A stretch of DNA of 10,422 nt from Pseudomonadota bacterium. GTDB taxonomy: Bacteria; Pseudomonadota; Alphaproteobacteria; Acetobacterales; Acetobacteraceae. The stretch covers positions 1-10,422 of the forward strand of contig JAKAZJ010000030.1 in assembly GCA_021826565.1 (NCBI GenBank). Reading direction: 5' to 3'. The translations under genes were made by a program, and so were the position numbers. The notes under the pieces are model-generated. The model was given only the letters and a program-made list of their open reading frames with translations. It had not been told where the DNA came from and ran no database searches. Every line of letters starts with the position of its first letter. Positions within the stretch are counted from its first letter, which is position 1. Positions 1 through 6,565 of this stretch are shown here, one piece after another.

Positions 1-131
1 CCCGCCCGGCCTGCGGGACGGGGTCCCCCCCCCCCCAGAGGCGCCCATGTGCCGGCCCCCAGATCCTCCGCGGAAGCTGCTTCCGCCACGTTGAGGATCA
101 CGTTGCCCGCGACCCAGGCGAACTGCGTCAT
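1..131 (-). CDS. Start of a small unidentified gene after the tail fibre (partial, contains a G12 tract)
   Basis: An ATG at 131 begins 1 nt after the fibre stop (TGA G ATG), with a GAGGTGG ribosome-binding-like stretch just upstream. The visible protein starts MTQFAWVAGNVILNVAEAAS, then AEDLGAGTWAPL, then four glycines and PRPAGRA, and leaves the window open. Small proteins beginning with a short β-hairpin of this type often follow fibres in alphaproteobacterial prophages, possibly as fibre-assembly or tail-associated proteins. I do not recognise the family with certainty. A homopolymer of 12 G falls at codons 32-36, so the reading frame beyond it depends on the tract length being correct and stable. 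Confidence 0.5.
   Translation of the reverse strand, partial: MTQFAWVAGNVILNVAEAASAEDLGAGTWAPLGGGGPRPAGRA
25..36. repeat. Homopolymer of 12 (C on +, G on the coding strand)
   Basis: Twelve identical bases lie inside the small post-fibre gene, counting the last base of its CTG codon. All three frames after the tract stay open to the window edge, so the intended frame cannot be told here. Such tracts change length by strand slippage and are also prone to sequencing error. Confidence 0.8.
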
Positions 132-132
132 C

Positions 133-726
133 TCACCACCTCACGTTGAGCTGCCCGGCCGCGCCGCTTTGCCCCGAGCCAAGGTTTTGCGCCATCGACC
201 CCCCAGCCCCAGGCTGCACCGGAGGCGCGATCGAGGCGGTCGAGTTGACCACGCCTGCCGCGCCGCCCCGCGCGCTCACGCCGCCAACGCCGGTGACGAA
301 GTTGACTCCATCCACATCGACCCCGGAGCCTCCAGCGATCGCCTCGACGCCGCCGGTGCCCCCAGACCCCCCGGCACCGGCGCCCGCGTTGGCTCCCCCG
401 CCTCCGTTCGCGATCAGCAACCCACCGAAGGAGGTGCTCCCGCCAGCTCCCGCCTGTGCTGCGTTGCTTGCCCCGGCCCCGCCGGCGCCGATGGTGCACG
501 CGACCGCTTGCCCAGCCACCAGAAAAAAGCGCCCGCGCCGATATTCGCCGCCGCCGCCGCCGCCGCCTGTGCCGCCAGAGGCGCCCCCACCCGCGCCCCA
601 ACCCTCGACTTCATACCACCCGGTGACGGGCGCGGTGAATGTCCCGCTGGAGGTGAATATCTGCAGCCCGTGGGCCGCCCCCTCGACAAGCCAATGTGCC
701 GCGCCGTCGCCGCACAGGTGGAGCAC
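133..726 (-). CDS. Tail fibre distal part with glycine-rich adhesin-like domain (same frame as the upstream fibre)
   Basis: The open frame begins right after the TGA at 765-763 and reads APITAPALAQGEVLHLCGDG, then AAHWLVEGAAHGLQIFTSSG: a natural continuation of the upstream fibre. The first possible start is GTG at 726 (197 aa), but its AAGGAG lies only 2 nt upstream, too close for good initiation. The rest has the pattern FTSSGTFTAPVTGWYEVEGW leading into GAGGG, the entry to a glycine-rich domain found in phage fibre tips. A long Gly/Ala-rich region follows, including seven consecutive glycines and runs such as GGGGANAGAGAGGSGGTGG. Similar polyglycine-rich domains form receptor-binding tips in T-even-like gp38 adhesins; whether this one folds that way is inference. 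The end (SGQSGAAGQLNVRW) resembles a fibre terminus. If the TGA is a real mutation, this part may not be made. Confidence 0.7.
   Translation of the reverse strand: MLHLCGDGAAHWLVEGAAHGLQIFTSSGTFTAPVTGWYEVEGWGAGGGASGGTGGGGGGGEYRRGRFFLVAGQAVACTIGAGGAGASNAAQAGAGGSTSFGGLLIANGGGGANAGAGAGGSGGTGGVEAIAGGSGVDVDGVNFVTGVGGVSARGGAAGVVNSTASIAPPVQPGAGGSMAQNLGSGQSGAAGQLNVRW
547..567 (-). repeat. (GGC)7 trinucleotide repeat coding for polyglycine
   Basis: Seven GGC codons in a row lie inside the glycine-rich distal fibre, flanked by ACA and GAA. Changes in unit number would keep the frame and only lengthen or shorten the glycine run. Confidence 0.75.
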
Positions 727-762
727 CTCTCCTTGCGCGAGGGCAGGCGCCGTGATCGGAGC

Positions 763-765
763 TCA
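763..765 (-). other. In-frame TGA splitting the tail fibre
   Basis: The codon order on the minus strand is GTG GAC GGG GGG TGA GCT CCG ATC. Both sides are open in the same frame (149 codons before, 209 after), and the protein context (DGFVDGG / APITAPALAQGEVLHL) reads as one domain. No base needs to be inserted or deleted to rejoin them, so this is a single stop codon rather than a frameshift. Confidence 0.8.
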
Positions 766-1212
766 CCCCCCGTCCACAAAACCGTCTGTACCGTTCGCCG
801 CCAGCACCACGGTGTTTGCGGTCGAATCGGTGCGCACCAGTCGAAACTGCAACGGCAGCACCGGCGTGGCGCCCGGCGTCGCCACCGGAGGGAGATCGAG
901 CACGACATTCCCAGCCGCGGCGTTCACCACGAGGAGCCCCGCGTTGTCGGGGGTCAAAGCCGAGCTGCCAGCCGCTGTGATGCTGGTGACGTTTCCCGCG
1001 GCCACGCGCGCGATCGCCTGGGCAACCTGGCTCCAGGAAGCTGCGTTCGGCACAACACCCCCGCGGCCCTCGATCGCCATCAGCTCTTCCTGCACCGCGT
1101 TCCGGTCCGCCGCCACCAGCGACGTGCCCTGGATATTCAGCGCCTGGTTGACATCCTGGTACTGCCGCAGGCCGGCATTCAGCAGATAATTGGAGGCAGA
1201 GGTCCGGTCCAT
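763..1212 (-). CDS. Tail fibre protein, N-terminal (baseplate-proximal) part, ended by an in-frame TGA
   Basis: This 149-residue product begins 7 nt after gp48. Residues 1-50 (NAGLRQYQDVNQALNIQGTS, then ADRNAVQEELMAI) resemble the conserved start of many prophage tail fibres, which anchors the fibre to the baseplate. A helix (ASWSQVAQAIARVAA) follows, then a β-rich knob-like domain (SALTPDNAGLLVVNAAAGNV, LQFRLVRTDSTANTVVLAAN). That domain looks cut in mid-fold: reading stops at TGA (765-763) just after DGFVDGG, and the same frame then continues smoothly into the next entry. Without the TGA the fibre would be 359 residues. It is either a nonsense-mutated fibre, a fibre with TGA readthrough, or two subunits. 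The start ATG at 1212 has only a weak GAG-type ribosome site. Confidence 0.75.
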   Translation of the reverse strand: MDRTSASNYLLNAGLRQYQDVNQALNIQGTSLVAADRNAVQEELMAIEGRGGVVPNAASWSQVAQAIARVAAGNVTSITAAGSSALTPDNAGLLVVNAAAGNVVLDLPPVATPGATPVLPLQFRLVRTDSTANTVVLAANGTDGFVDGG

Positions 1213-1219
1213 GGTGCTC

Positions 1220-1882
1220 TCAATGCAGCAAAAGAGGGGTATTGGCGCCCAGCATCAGCGCGTCGGAATATTCCAGCAGCAGCGGCGTCCCGTACGTGAA
1301 ATACGCGGTGCGCCCAAGCGGACCCCAGGTCGTGAAGACGCACGCCATCAGATCCGGCGTGAAGGTCCCCAGCGTGTCGCCGCAGACTGCACTGCCGCAC
1401 ACCGCCCCGGTGACCTCCCGCGCCGGGAGCACCACGGTGTAGTCACAGTTGGCCGGCACCGGCACCAGCGCGCTCGCCTGCCCGCAGACGGTCGCCCCGC
1501 AAACGGTCGGGGCGTACTCGAGGACCTCGATCGCCTCGCCGATCGCCGCGGCCGCAGCGGCGAACCACCCCGCGTAATTCCCGCCCGCGCCAGTCCAGCG
1601 CTGGAACGCCAGCAGCCCCTGCTGTTCGGTGGTCAGCGCCAGCTGATCCCGCCGGCACGGGTCGGGCCCCAGAACGCGCTGATAATCCGCCAGCAGGTCC
1701 GGCGCCGTCCGCGGGTCGATCTGCGGCAGCAGCGATTCCATGCTGGCCTCGGCCAGCGACAGCTCATTCGCCAGCCCCAGCCAGCGCGCCGCCGAATAGG
1801 TGTCGGGGTCGCCCTCCGGCCACGCGAAGCCGGCGGGCTGGATCGCCAGCACTTCGGTCTGCACCTGGGTGGGCGTTCTCAC
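1220..1882 (-). CDS. Phage tail protein gp48-like (YmfQ/DUF2313 family)
   Basis: This 220-residue protein sits directly after baseplate J, where Mu places gp48 and enteric prophages place YmfQ-like proteins, baseplate components close to the fibre attachment point. The N-terminal half is helical and family-like (QPAGFAWPEGDPDTYSAARW, LSLAEASMESLLPQIDPRTA, LLADYQRVLG). The C-terminal half is β-rich and carries two CG-x3-CG motifs, CGATVCG (128-134) and CGSAVCG (162-168). The start is GTG at 1882, overlapping the J stop; the frame upstream to 2113 lies inside the J gene. Seven cysteines in 220 residues is high for this operon. The exact role in Mu is poorly defined, so the function is assigned from family and position. 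Confidence 0.83.
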   Translation of the reverse strand: MRTPTQVQTEVLAIQPAGFAWPEGDPDTYSAARWLGLANELSLAEASMESLLPQIDPRTAPDLLADYQRVLGPDPCRRDQLALTTEQQGLLAFQRWTGAGGNYAGWFAAAAAAIGEAIEVLEYAPTVCGATVCGQASALVPVPANCDYTVVLPAREVTGAVCGSAVCGDTLGTFTPDLMACVFTTWGPLGRTAYFTYGTPLLLEYSDALMLGANTPLLLH

Positions 1883-2982
1883 TGGAACACGATCCCGCCG
1901 AAGATCGGCAGTTCGCCGGCGGCGGCGGCATAATCGGCCGTCGGCGTGATGCGGTCGTGGTTGAACTCCCCGCTGCCCGCGCTCAGCGCGGCGTCGCCCC
2001 GCGAAATATCCAGCGTGCCGCCCATCACCGCGTCGGTGCCGAACCACAGCGCCAGCGCCGCGGAGGCGCCCTGCTGCACCGCCGGCGTGTCCGGGTTCAC
2101 GTGGATCGTCCACGGGATCGGCGTCAGCGTGGCGGCGATCGCCGTCGGCGTGATCCCCAGCGGCTTTCGCGCCGTCGGGTCGCCGATATACGCCTGCACG
2201 GTGGCCACCTGCGCCGCCGTCGGCGCGGTCGGCACCGCGGGGGTACCGGTACCCGTCATCGCGATCGCCACCGTGACCTGCCCGGGCCCCGGCGTGTAGG
2301 CGTGCGCGACGCAGCCCGGCAGCGCCGCCTCGGCCCAGCCTTCCCAGTCCGCCTCGTCGCCGCCGGCGCTGGGGTTGCGGATGCGCTGCAAGATGCGCGC
2401 GCGCCAGCTGTCCAGGCTCTCCGCGTCCTGGCCACCGGTGATCCCGTTGGCGTCAACGGTCAGGGATGTCAGCCCGTCCAGCGCCGCCACCGGCGTCAGC
2501 ACCACCAGCGAGCCAAGATTGCCCGCGCTGCCGGCGGCCTGCGCCGTGAACGCCACTTCCAGCGTCCCGCTGGCGCCGATGGTGGACGCGGTCACGGATT
2601 GATAGACCGCGTTGCCGGGCGCGGTCGCCTCGAACTGCGCCGGGATCAGCGTGTTCGCCACCCCCACCGCGACGACCGATCCCGCCGCCGCGATCGGCTG
2701 CCCCTGCGTCACCCCCCAGATCGCCGCGTGCCGTGCCAGCCAATCCTGGGCGGTATCCGGCATCAACTCCTGCGCCAGGCGGCCCCGGTACAGATACAGG
2801 TCGAAGGTCACCTCGTCGGTCACCCGCGCTTCGACCGCCAGCAGCGAGTTCGGCGATCGCGCGTCCACCACCGCCGGCGGCGCGCCGGGGTTCCGCAGCG
2901 CATAGATGCGGGCGTATTCCGCTTCCAGCACGCCGGCGGCGCGATCGGCGATGTCGCCCGGTTGCGGGATCGGGAACGGCAT
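1879..2982 (-). CDS. Baseplate J-like protein (Mu gp47, T4 gp6-like wedge)
   Basis: This 367-residue protein matches Mu gp47 (about 360 aa), the main structural component of the baseplate wedge. Family features in order are an N-terminal region with DARSPNSLLAV (40-50) and a helix reaching LAQELMPDTAQDWLARHAAI, a β-rich central section (IPAQFEATAPGNAVYQSV, then EVAFTAQAAGSAGNLGSLV), and the Baseplate_J signature GGQDAESLDSWRARILQRI at 183-201, followed by a segment with GGDEADWEGWAEAALPGC. The ATG at 2982 shares one base with the gp46 stop; the open frame reaches 3183 only within gp46. The stop overlaps the GTG start of gp48. The call is strong because motif, length and order agree. Confidence 0.93.
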   Translation of the reverse strand: MPFPIPQPGDIADRAAGVLEAEYARIYALRNPGAPPAVVDARSPNSLLAVEARVTDEVTFDLYLYRGRLAQELMPDTAQDWLARHAAIWGVTQGQPIAAAGSVVAVGVANTLIPAQFEATAPGNAVYQSVTASTIGASGTLEVAFTAQAAGSAGNLGSLVVLTPVAALDGLTSLTVDANGITGGQDAESLDSWRARILQRIRNPSAGGDEADWEGWAEAALPGCVAHAYTPGPGQVTVAIAMTGTGTPAVPTAPTAAQVATVQAYIGDPTARKPLGITPTAIAATLTPIPWTIHVNPDTPAVQQGASAALALWFGTDAVMGGTLDISRGDAALSAGSGEFNHDRITPTADYAAAAGELPIFGGIVFQ

Positions 2983-3440
2983 CAGCCGCCCACCGGAATG
3001 GTGATCGACATCGCCTCGGGGCCCAGCTGCACCCAGATCCCCAGCATCCCCGCGACCACCCAGCGCACCGTGATGGTGACCGGCATCGCCAGGTCGGTTT
3101 CGAAGAACCGCACCGCTTCCGCCACGATGCTTTCGGCCAGCCGACGCACCGCCTCGGTCTGCTTGCGCCGCCGCAACAACCACAGCCGCGAACCGATATA
3201 GCGCCCGAGCGCATCGAGCGCGTCGCCCGGGTAGCCGCGGCGCGCATTCAGCGCCACCGGCGCGTAGCTGGGGGGCGCCGCGTCCGGCAGCACGTCATCG
3301 GGATGCGCGCGCCGGTCGCTGCCCACCGCGACCAGCAGCGTCGTGGCCGGCGTCACGTCCAGCACCAGGTCGGTGCCACTGAACGCCAGATCGCAGCGCT
3401 GCGTCGCGGGGTCGAACACCAGGGCGGGGCCGCAGAACAT
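2982..3440 (-). CDS. Baseplate wedge protein gp46 (GPW/T4 gp25-like)
   Basis: This 152-residue protein belongs to the Mu gp46 family, the counterpart of T4 gp25 and P2 gpW, which joins baseplate wedge to sheath. The signature is clear: LLVAVGSDRRAHPDDVLPD at residues 35-53, RGYPGD at 68-73, then IGSRLWLLRRRKQTE at 82-96 followed by a long helix and two β-strands to the end. The ATG at 3440 is the first start codon in this frame after the gp45 stop, leaving a 64-nt gap, and its ribosome-binding site is weak. An ATG at 3508 overlapping the gp45 stop is out of frame by two bases (see the (CG)6 entry). The TGA overlaps the ATG of gp47 (TGATG). Confidence 0.88.
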   Translation of the reverse strand: MFCGPALVFDPATQRCDLAFSGTDLVLDVTPATTLLVAVGSDRRAHPDDVLPDAAPPSYAPVALNARRGYPGDALDALGRYIGSRLWLLRRRKQTEAVRRLAESIVAEAVRFFETDLAMPVTITVRWVVAGMLGIWVQLGPEAMSITIPVGG

Positions 3441-3451
3441 GGCGCCACTGT

Positions 3452-3463
3452 CGCGCGCGCGCG
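3452..3463. repeat. (CG)6 dinucleotide tract in the gp45-gp46 gap
   Basis: Twelve bases of alternating C and G lie in the only sizeable intergenic gap of the operon (3441-3504), just ahead of gp46. The tract is seen directly. No promoter, terminator or gene was recognised in the gap. Loss of one CG unit would bring the ATG at 3508, which overlaps the gp45 stop, into frame with gp46 and add 22 residues at its N-terminus. Confidence 0.6.
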
Positions 3464-3504
3464 AAACCCGCCGCCACGCCCTTCGCCGATGGCGCGCGGC
3501 GCCG

Positions 3505-4071
3505 TCATACGATGTTGTCCGGCAGCCCGGTGGTGCCACCCGGCGCCGGGTGGTCGTGGGTGTCGTAGGCGCTGCGCAGCAACCCCAGGCTGCCATGGGC
3601 GCCGTTCTGATCGGTGATATCGCCGCTGGCGACGATGCTGCCGTTCACCTGCACGTTGGCGTCGATGGTGACGCCGCCGCCGGCGCTGATGGTCACCGCC
3701 CCGCTCGCCTGCACGTTCACCGTGCCGCTTTCAACCACCACCAGGGTCGCGGCCCACACCTGCACCGTGCCGCCCTGACGCACCGCGACGCGGGTGCCGT
3801 CCGCGCCGTAGATCACCGCTTCCCCCTGCGCCAGCGCGCCGAACCGCACCGCCGGGCAGCCGAGCGGGAGCACCGCCAGATTGGCCGGGTCGCCCCCCAG
3901 CACCAGCACATGCGTGATCGCGCCGTCGCCCGGCGGCAGACTGGCGAAGCCGAACGGCTGCGCCACCTCCACCGCGTCCTGGATCGCGCCGTCGCCGGTC
4001 TGAATCCGCGCCGTCTGCACCTGGCCGGTATCGTCGGCCGCCAGCACCAGCGCGCGCATCGGCATCGTCAT
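3505..4071 (-). CDS. Baseplate spike protein (Mu gp45 / P2 gpV-like)
   Basis: This 188-residue protein is the membrane-piercing central spike of the baseplate. Residues 1-90 look like the OB-fold part, with the conserved QPFGFASLPPGDGAITHVLV segment at 38-57 as in Mu gp45. Residues 92-155 are short β-strand repeats (TVNVQASGAVTISAGGGVTI and similar), as in the trimeric β-helix of the shaft. The end carries THDHPAPGGTTGLP (171-184). Its HDH (172-174) matches the HxH motif that in related spikes holds a metal ion at the tip. It follows gene P with an ATGA overlap. Further ATGs at 4065 and 4059 are possible starts, and 4071 is preferred for the coupling. Confidence 0.88.
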   Translation of the reverse strand: MTMPMRALVLAADDTGQVQTARIQTGDGAIQDAVEVAQPFGFASLPPGDGAITHVLVLGGDPANLAVLPLGCPAVRFGALAQGEAVIYGADGTRVAVRQGGTVQVWAATLVVVESGTVNVQASGAVTISAGGGVTIDANVQVNGSIVASGDITDQNGAHGSLGLLRSAYDTHDHPAPGGTTGLPDNIV

Positions 4072-5285
4072 GGCACGCTCGGCGCGGCCGGCGCGGGGGC
4101 ACCCGGTCGCCGGCGACGCTGGTGCCGCGGCGTGGCCGGGTCGGCCTCCGCCAGCAGGTCGTATGTTCCCGGACGCACCACCCGCAGCTCGGTCAGCATC
4201 CCCTCCGCCGAATAGGTGTAGCGGACGCCGGCGATCAGCATGTCGCCGTCGATCCCCGAATACGGGTCGGACACCGCGACGGTGGTGTTCGGCTTCCACA
4301 GCGTGTGGGTCTTGGCGTCGCGCCAGTCCAGCACCCGGTAATGCAGCCCGCGCGAGCGCCCGCGCGCGGTCCGCAGCATCCAGTCCGCCTGCGCCTGCAC
4401 GCTGCTGGAACCGCTCTGAGACCGCGCTCGGCGCACCACCGGCAGCCAGCGCGTCACCGCCGGATCGACCGCGTGGCCCGTCATCAGCACCCCGGCCGCT
4501 TCCGTCGCCGTCGCCGGGCCCGGGGTGGTGTGAGAGACGATCTGGCCGGTGGGCGTGAAGGTGTAGGTGATCGCCGGCGCCACGCCCGCGCGCCGGCCAT
4601 TCGCGGCCGGAGTCTGGCCGCGCACGAAGTAGTCGCTGTGCCGGGCCGACCAGTCGTCGGTGCTGGACACGCCCAGCACGTTCTGCCCCAGCCACAGCGG
4701 CGCCGGCGCGCGCGTCACGCCGCCGCGCGTCAGCACCAGGCCGCCCACCCCATCGCTGGTCACCAGCACCGCCCGCTGGCGCGCGGCCATGTCCAGCACC
4801 GCCCGCCCGGTGTCTTCCGGGTGGAACGCCAGGCGGGGGAACGCCGCGCCCAGATCCACGTCCGCCGAGGGGGTGATGCCGAACGGCCCGCAGACCTTCT
4901 GTGCCAGTGCCAGCAGGCCGATCCCACGCAGCTCGGCCGGACCGTTCGGGAACGCGGCGCAGCGCACCAGGTCCCCGGTCTTGTCCAGGCCGGAGACGTC
5001 GCAGGACAGGCGCGTGCCGTCGATCGCCAGGTCAACCCGGTCCAGGTAGCCCACCAGCACCACATCGCCGTCGATCGCCACCGTCGCCGCCGCGCCGGTC
5101 AGCAGCGGCGTCGGCACCTTGGTCCCGGCCAGCGCGGCGCCGGCGCGCGCCTGGTCCAGGCACGTCAGGCTGAAGCGGCCGGCCAGCGCGGCCAGATCGC
5201 GCTCGATCGTCACCGCCGTGAAATCCGTGAACACCTGGCCGCCCGCGGTCAGCGTCACGCGCTTGGTGGGGGGCGCCGCGCTCAC
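4068..5285 (-). CDS. Baseplate hub protein P (Mu gp44-like, T4 gp27-like)
   Basis: This 405-residue protein is close in size to Mu gpP/gp44 (about 379 aa), which forms the trimeric baseplate hub that holds the spike. Visible family traits are an N-terminal β-domain (KRVTLTAGGQVFTDFTAVTI, then a segment with RDLAALAGRFSLT), a VLVGYLDRVDLAID segment followed by LSCDVSGLDKTGDLVRC, and the C-terminal pattern THTLWKPNTTVAVSDPYSG, DMLIAGVRYTYS and GMLTELRVVRPGTYDL. The last 25 or so residues are a basic, Pro/Ala-rich tail (RHQRRRRPGAPAPAA) that looks disordered and may be lineage-specific. The start is GTG at 5285, overlapping the stop of gene N; the open frame extends upstream to 5615 only inside gene N. 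Its TGA overlaps the ATG of gp45 (ATGA). Confidence 0.87.
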   Translation of the reverse strand: MSAAPPTKRVTLTAGGQVFTDFTAVTIERDLAALAGRFSLTCLDQARAGAALAGTKVPTPLLTGAAATVAIDGDVVLVGYLDRVDLAIDGTRLSCDVSGLDKTGDLVRCAAFPNGPAELRGIGLLALAQKVCGPFGITPSADVDLGAAFPRLAFHPEDTGRAVLDMAARQRAVLVTSDGVGGLVLTRGGVTRAPAPLWLGQNVLGVSSTDDWSARHSDYFVRGQTPAANGRRAGVAPAITYTFTPTGQIVSHTTPGPATATEAAGVLMTGHAVDPAVTRWLPVVRRARSQSGSSSVQAQADWMLRTARGRSRGLHYRVLDWRDAKTHTLWKPNTTVAVSDPYSGIDGDMLIAGVRYTYSAEGMLTELRVVRPGTYDLLAEADPATPRHQRRRRPGAPAPAAPSVP

Positions 5286-6556
5286 CGGATCAGCACTTCC
5301 AGCGTGCCGGGGGGCACGACGCCTGGGTGCACGATGCCGTTCCGCTGCACCAGGTCCAGATACGTCGCCGCCACCTGGTCGGGCGTATCGCCGGCCAGCG
5401 TCCAGGCGATCTGCCACGCGCTGGCGGCGTGCGGCAGCACGAACTGCGTGACGGACGGCAGCCGCCCGATCAGGCTGTTCAAGTCGGCCGAAAGCGCCGC
5501 CTGCGCCGCCACCAGCGCGCGCCACACGGCGCCGGCGCCGCGCGGATGCACCGCCGCCGACTGCGCGGCCAGGGCCGTCACCGCGCTCAATGTGGCCGCG
5601 AGCTGCTGGGCCCACTGCATCGCCTCCTGTTGGCTGTCGAACGGGATCTGCGCCGCGGTGGACACCGCGTCCGCCACCGCCAGCGCCTGCGCGGCCAGCG
5701 CGATCGCGACCGCGGTGGAACTGGCGCTGGGCGCCGGCGCGGCGCCGGCGACGGCGGTCAGGATCGCGGAGGTTGCCGCGCGCGGGTCAATCGGCACCGG
5801 GGCGGTGCTCGGCCCTCCCGGCGCCACGGCGGCCGGCAGCGCGGGCGCCGCGGCGGCGCCCACGGCCGCGGACGGCGCGCCCAGGATGGCGCCGACGGTG
5901 GCGCCGTAGCTCAGATCCAGCCCCAGCCCCACCACGCCGCCCAGGCCGGTCACGGCGCTGGCCAGTTCCGCCGGCGCGCCCACCAGCGCGCCCAGCGCCT
6001 GCGTCCAGGTGCCGATCATGGTGGCTGCGAAGCTCTCCACCGCGTTGACGGCGGCGATGGTCAGCGCGACCGGCGCCAGGATGCTGGCCAGCAGCGCGTC
6101 CGCTTCCGCTTGCAGGTTGTCCAGCGCCAGCAGCAGCTTCCCCAGCGTGTCCAGCGTGGGTTTCGGCGGCGGCGCGAAGCGCACGAAGCTGGCCTGGAAG
6201 CGCGCCACCCGCAGCTCGTCTTGGCGGAACGCGAAGCTGGGGGGCTTGCCCGGCGTCTGCATGACGCGGATCTCGCCCAGCCACGGGTGCAGCAGCGTGG
6301 CCGGCCCTGGCGCCAGCATCGCCGCGCGCAGCAGCTGTGCCTGTTCCACGTAGTCGTCGGCCACGATCAGGCCGGTGATGTCGATCGACTCGTCCAGCTG
6401 GCCCAGGTCCTGGAACGCGGGCACATCCGCGCCCGGGAACAGGAACCGGATCACCCGCCGCCCCGGCTCCTGCCGGCTGTCCAGCATGGCGAACGGGATG
6501 CCGGCGAAGGCGGCGTCCAGCAGCAGCCCCTGATAGAGGCCGACGATGTCAACCAC
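5282..6556 (-). CDS. DNA circulation / baseplate protein N (Mu gp43-like)
   Basis: This 424-residue protein matches the Mu gpN group, called DNA circularisation N-terminal domain proteins. The family signature HPWLGEIRV is at residues 90-98, inside an N-terminal β-rich domain (about 1-130) that also has ADDYVEQAQLLRAAM. A long Ala/Gly/Pro-rich middle (about 150-260, with runs such as AAVGAAAAPALPAA) and an α-helical C-terminal part follow. In Mu the gene is needed for tail formation; the circulation name is historic, and a structural role at the tube-baseplate junction is more likely. The start is GTG at 6556, preceded by a strong GAGGGG ribosome-binding site 5 nt upstream and only 9 nt after the tape measure stop. 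An ATG at 6569 opens another frame and is not used here. The stop overlaps the next GTG. Confidence 0.88.
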   Translation of the reverse strand: MVDIVGLYQGLLLDAAFAGIPFAMLDSRQEPGRRVIRFLFPGADVPAFQDLGQLDESIDITGLIVADDYVEQAQLLRAAMLAPGPATLLHPWLGEIRVMQTPGKPPSFAFRQDELRVARFQASFVRFAPPPKPTLDTLGKLLLALDNLQAEADALLASILAPVALTIAAVNAVESFAATMIGTWTQALGALVGAPAELASAVTGLGGVVGLGLDLSYGATVGAILGAPSAAVGAAAAPALPAAVAPGGPSTAPVPIDPRAATSAILTAVAGAAPAPSASSTAVAIALAAQALAVADAVSTAAQIPFDSQQEAMQWAQQLAATLSAVTALAAQSAAVHPRGAGAVWRALVAAQAALSADLNSLIGRLPSVTQFVLPHAASAWQIAWTLAGDTPDQVAATYLDLVQRNGIVHPGVVPPGTLEVLIR

Positions 6557-6565
6557 AGGCGCCCC

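Noticed and set aside
1..17. Small hairpin CCCGC/GCGGG as a terminator
   Set aside because: It has a short stem and no T-run on either strand, and lies inside an open coding frame; expected by chance in GC-rich DNA.
414..908. Alternative minus-strand frame across the fibre TGA, as if a frameshift at the G6 run joined the parts
   Set aside because: That frame becomes Arg/Cys-rich and lacks fibre-like sequence; the frame already in use continues sensibly after the TGA, so no shift is needed.
4122..5909. Plus-strand open frame of 595 codons, and similar ones at 49-1299 and 1957-3201
   Set aside because: These are low-complexity Arg/Ala/Pro shadows opposite well-supported tail genes.
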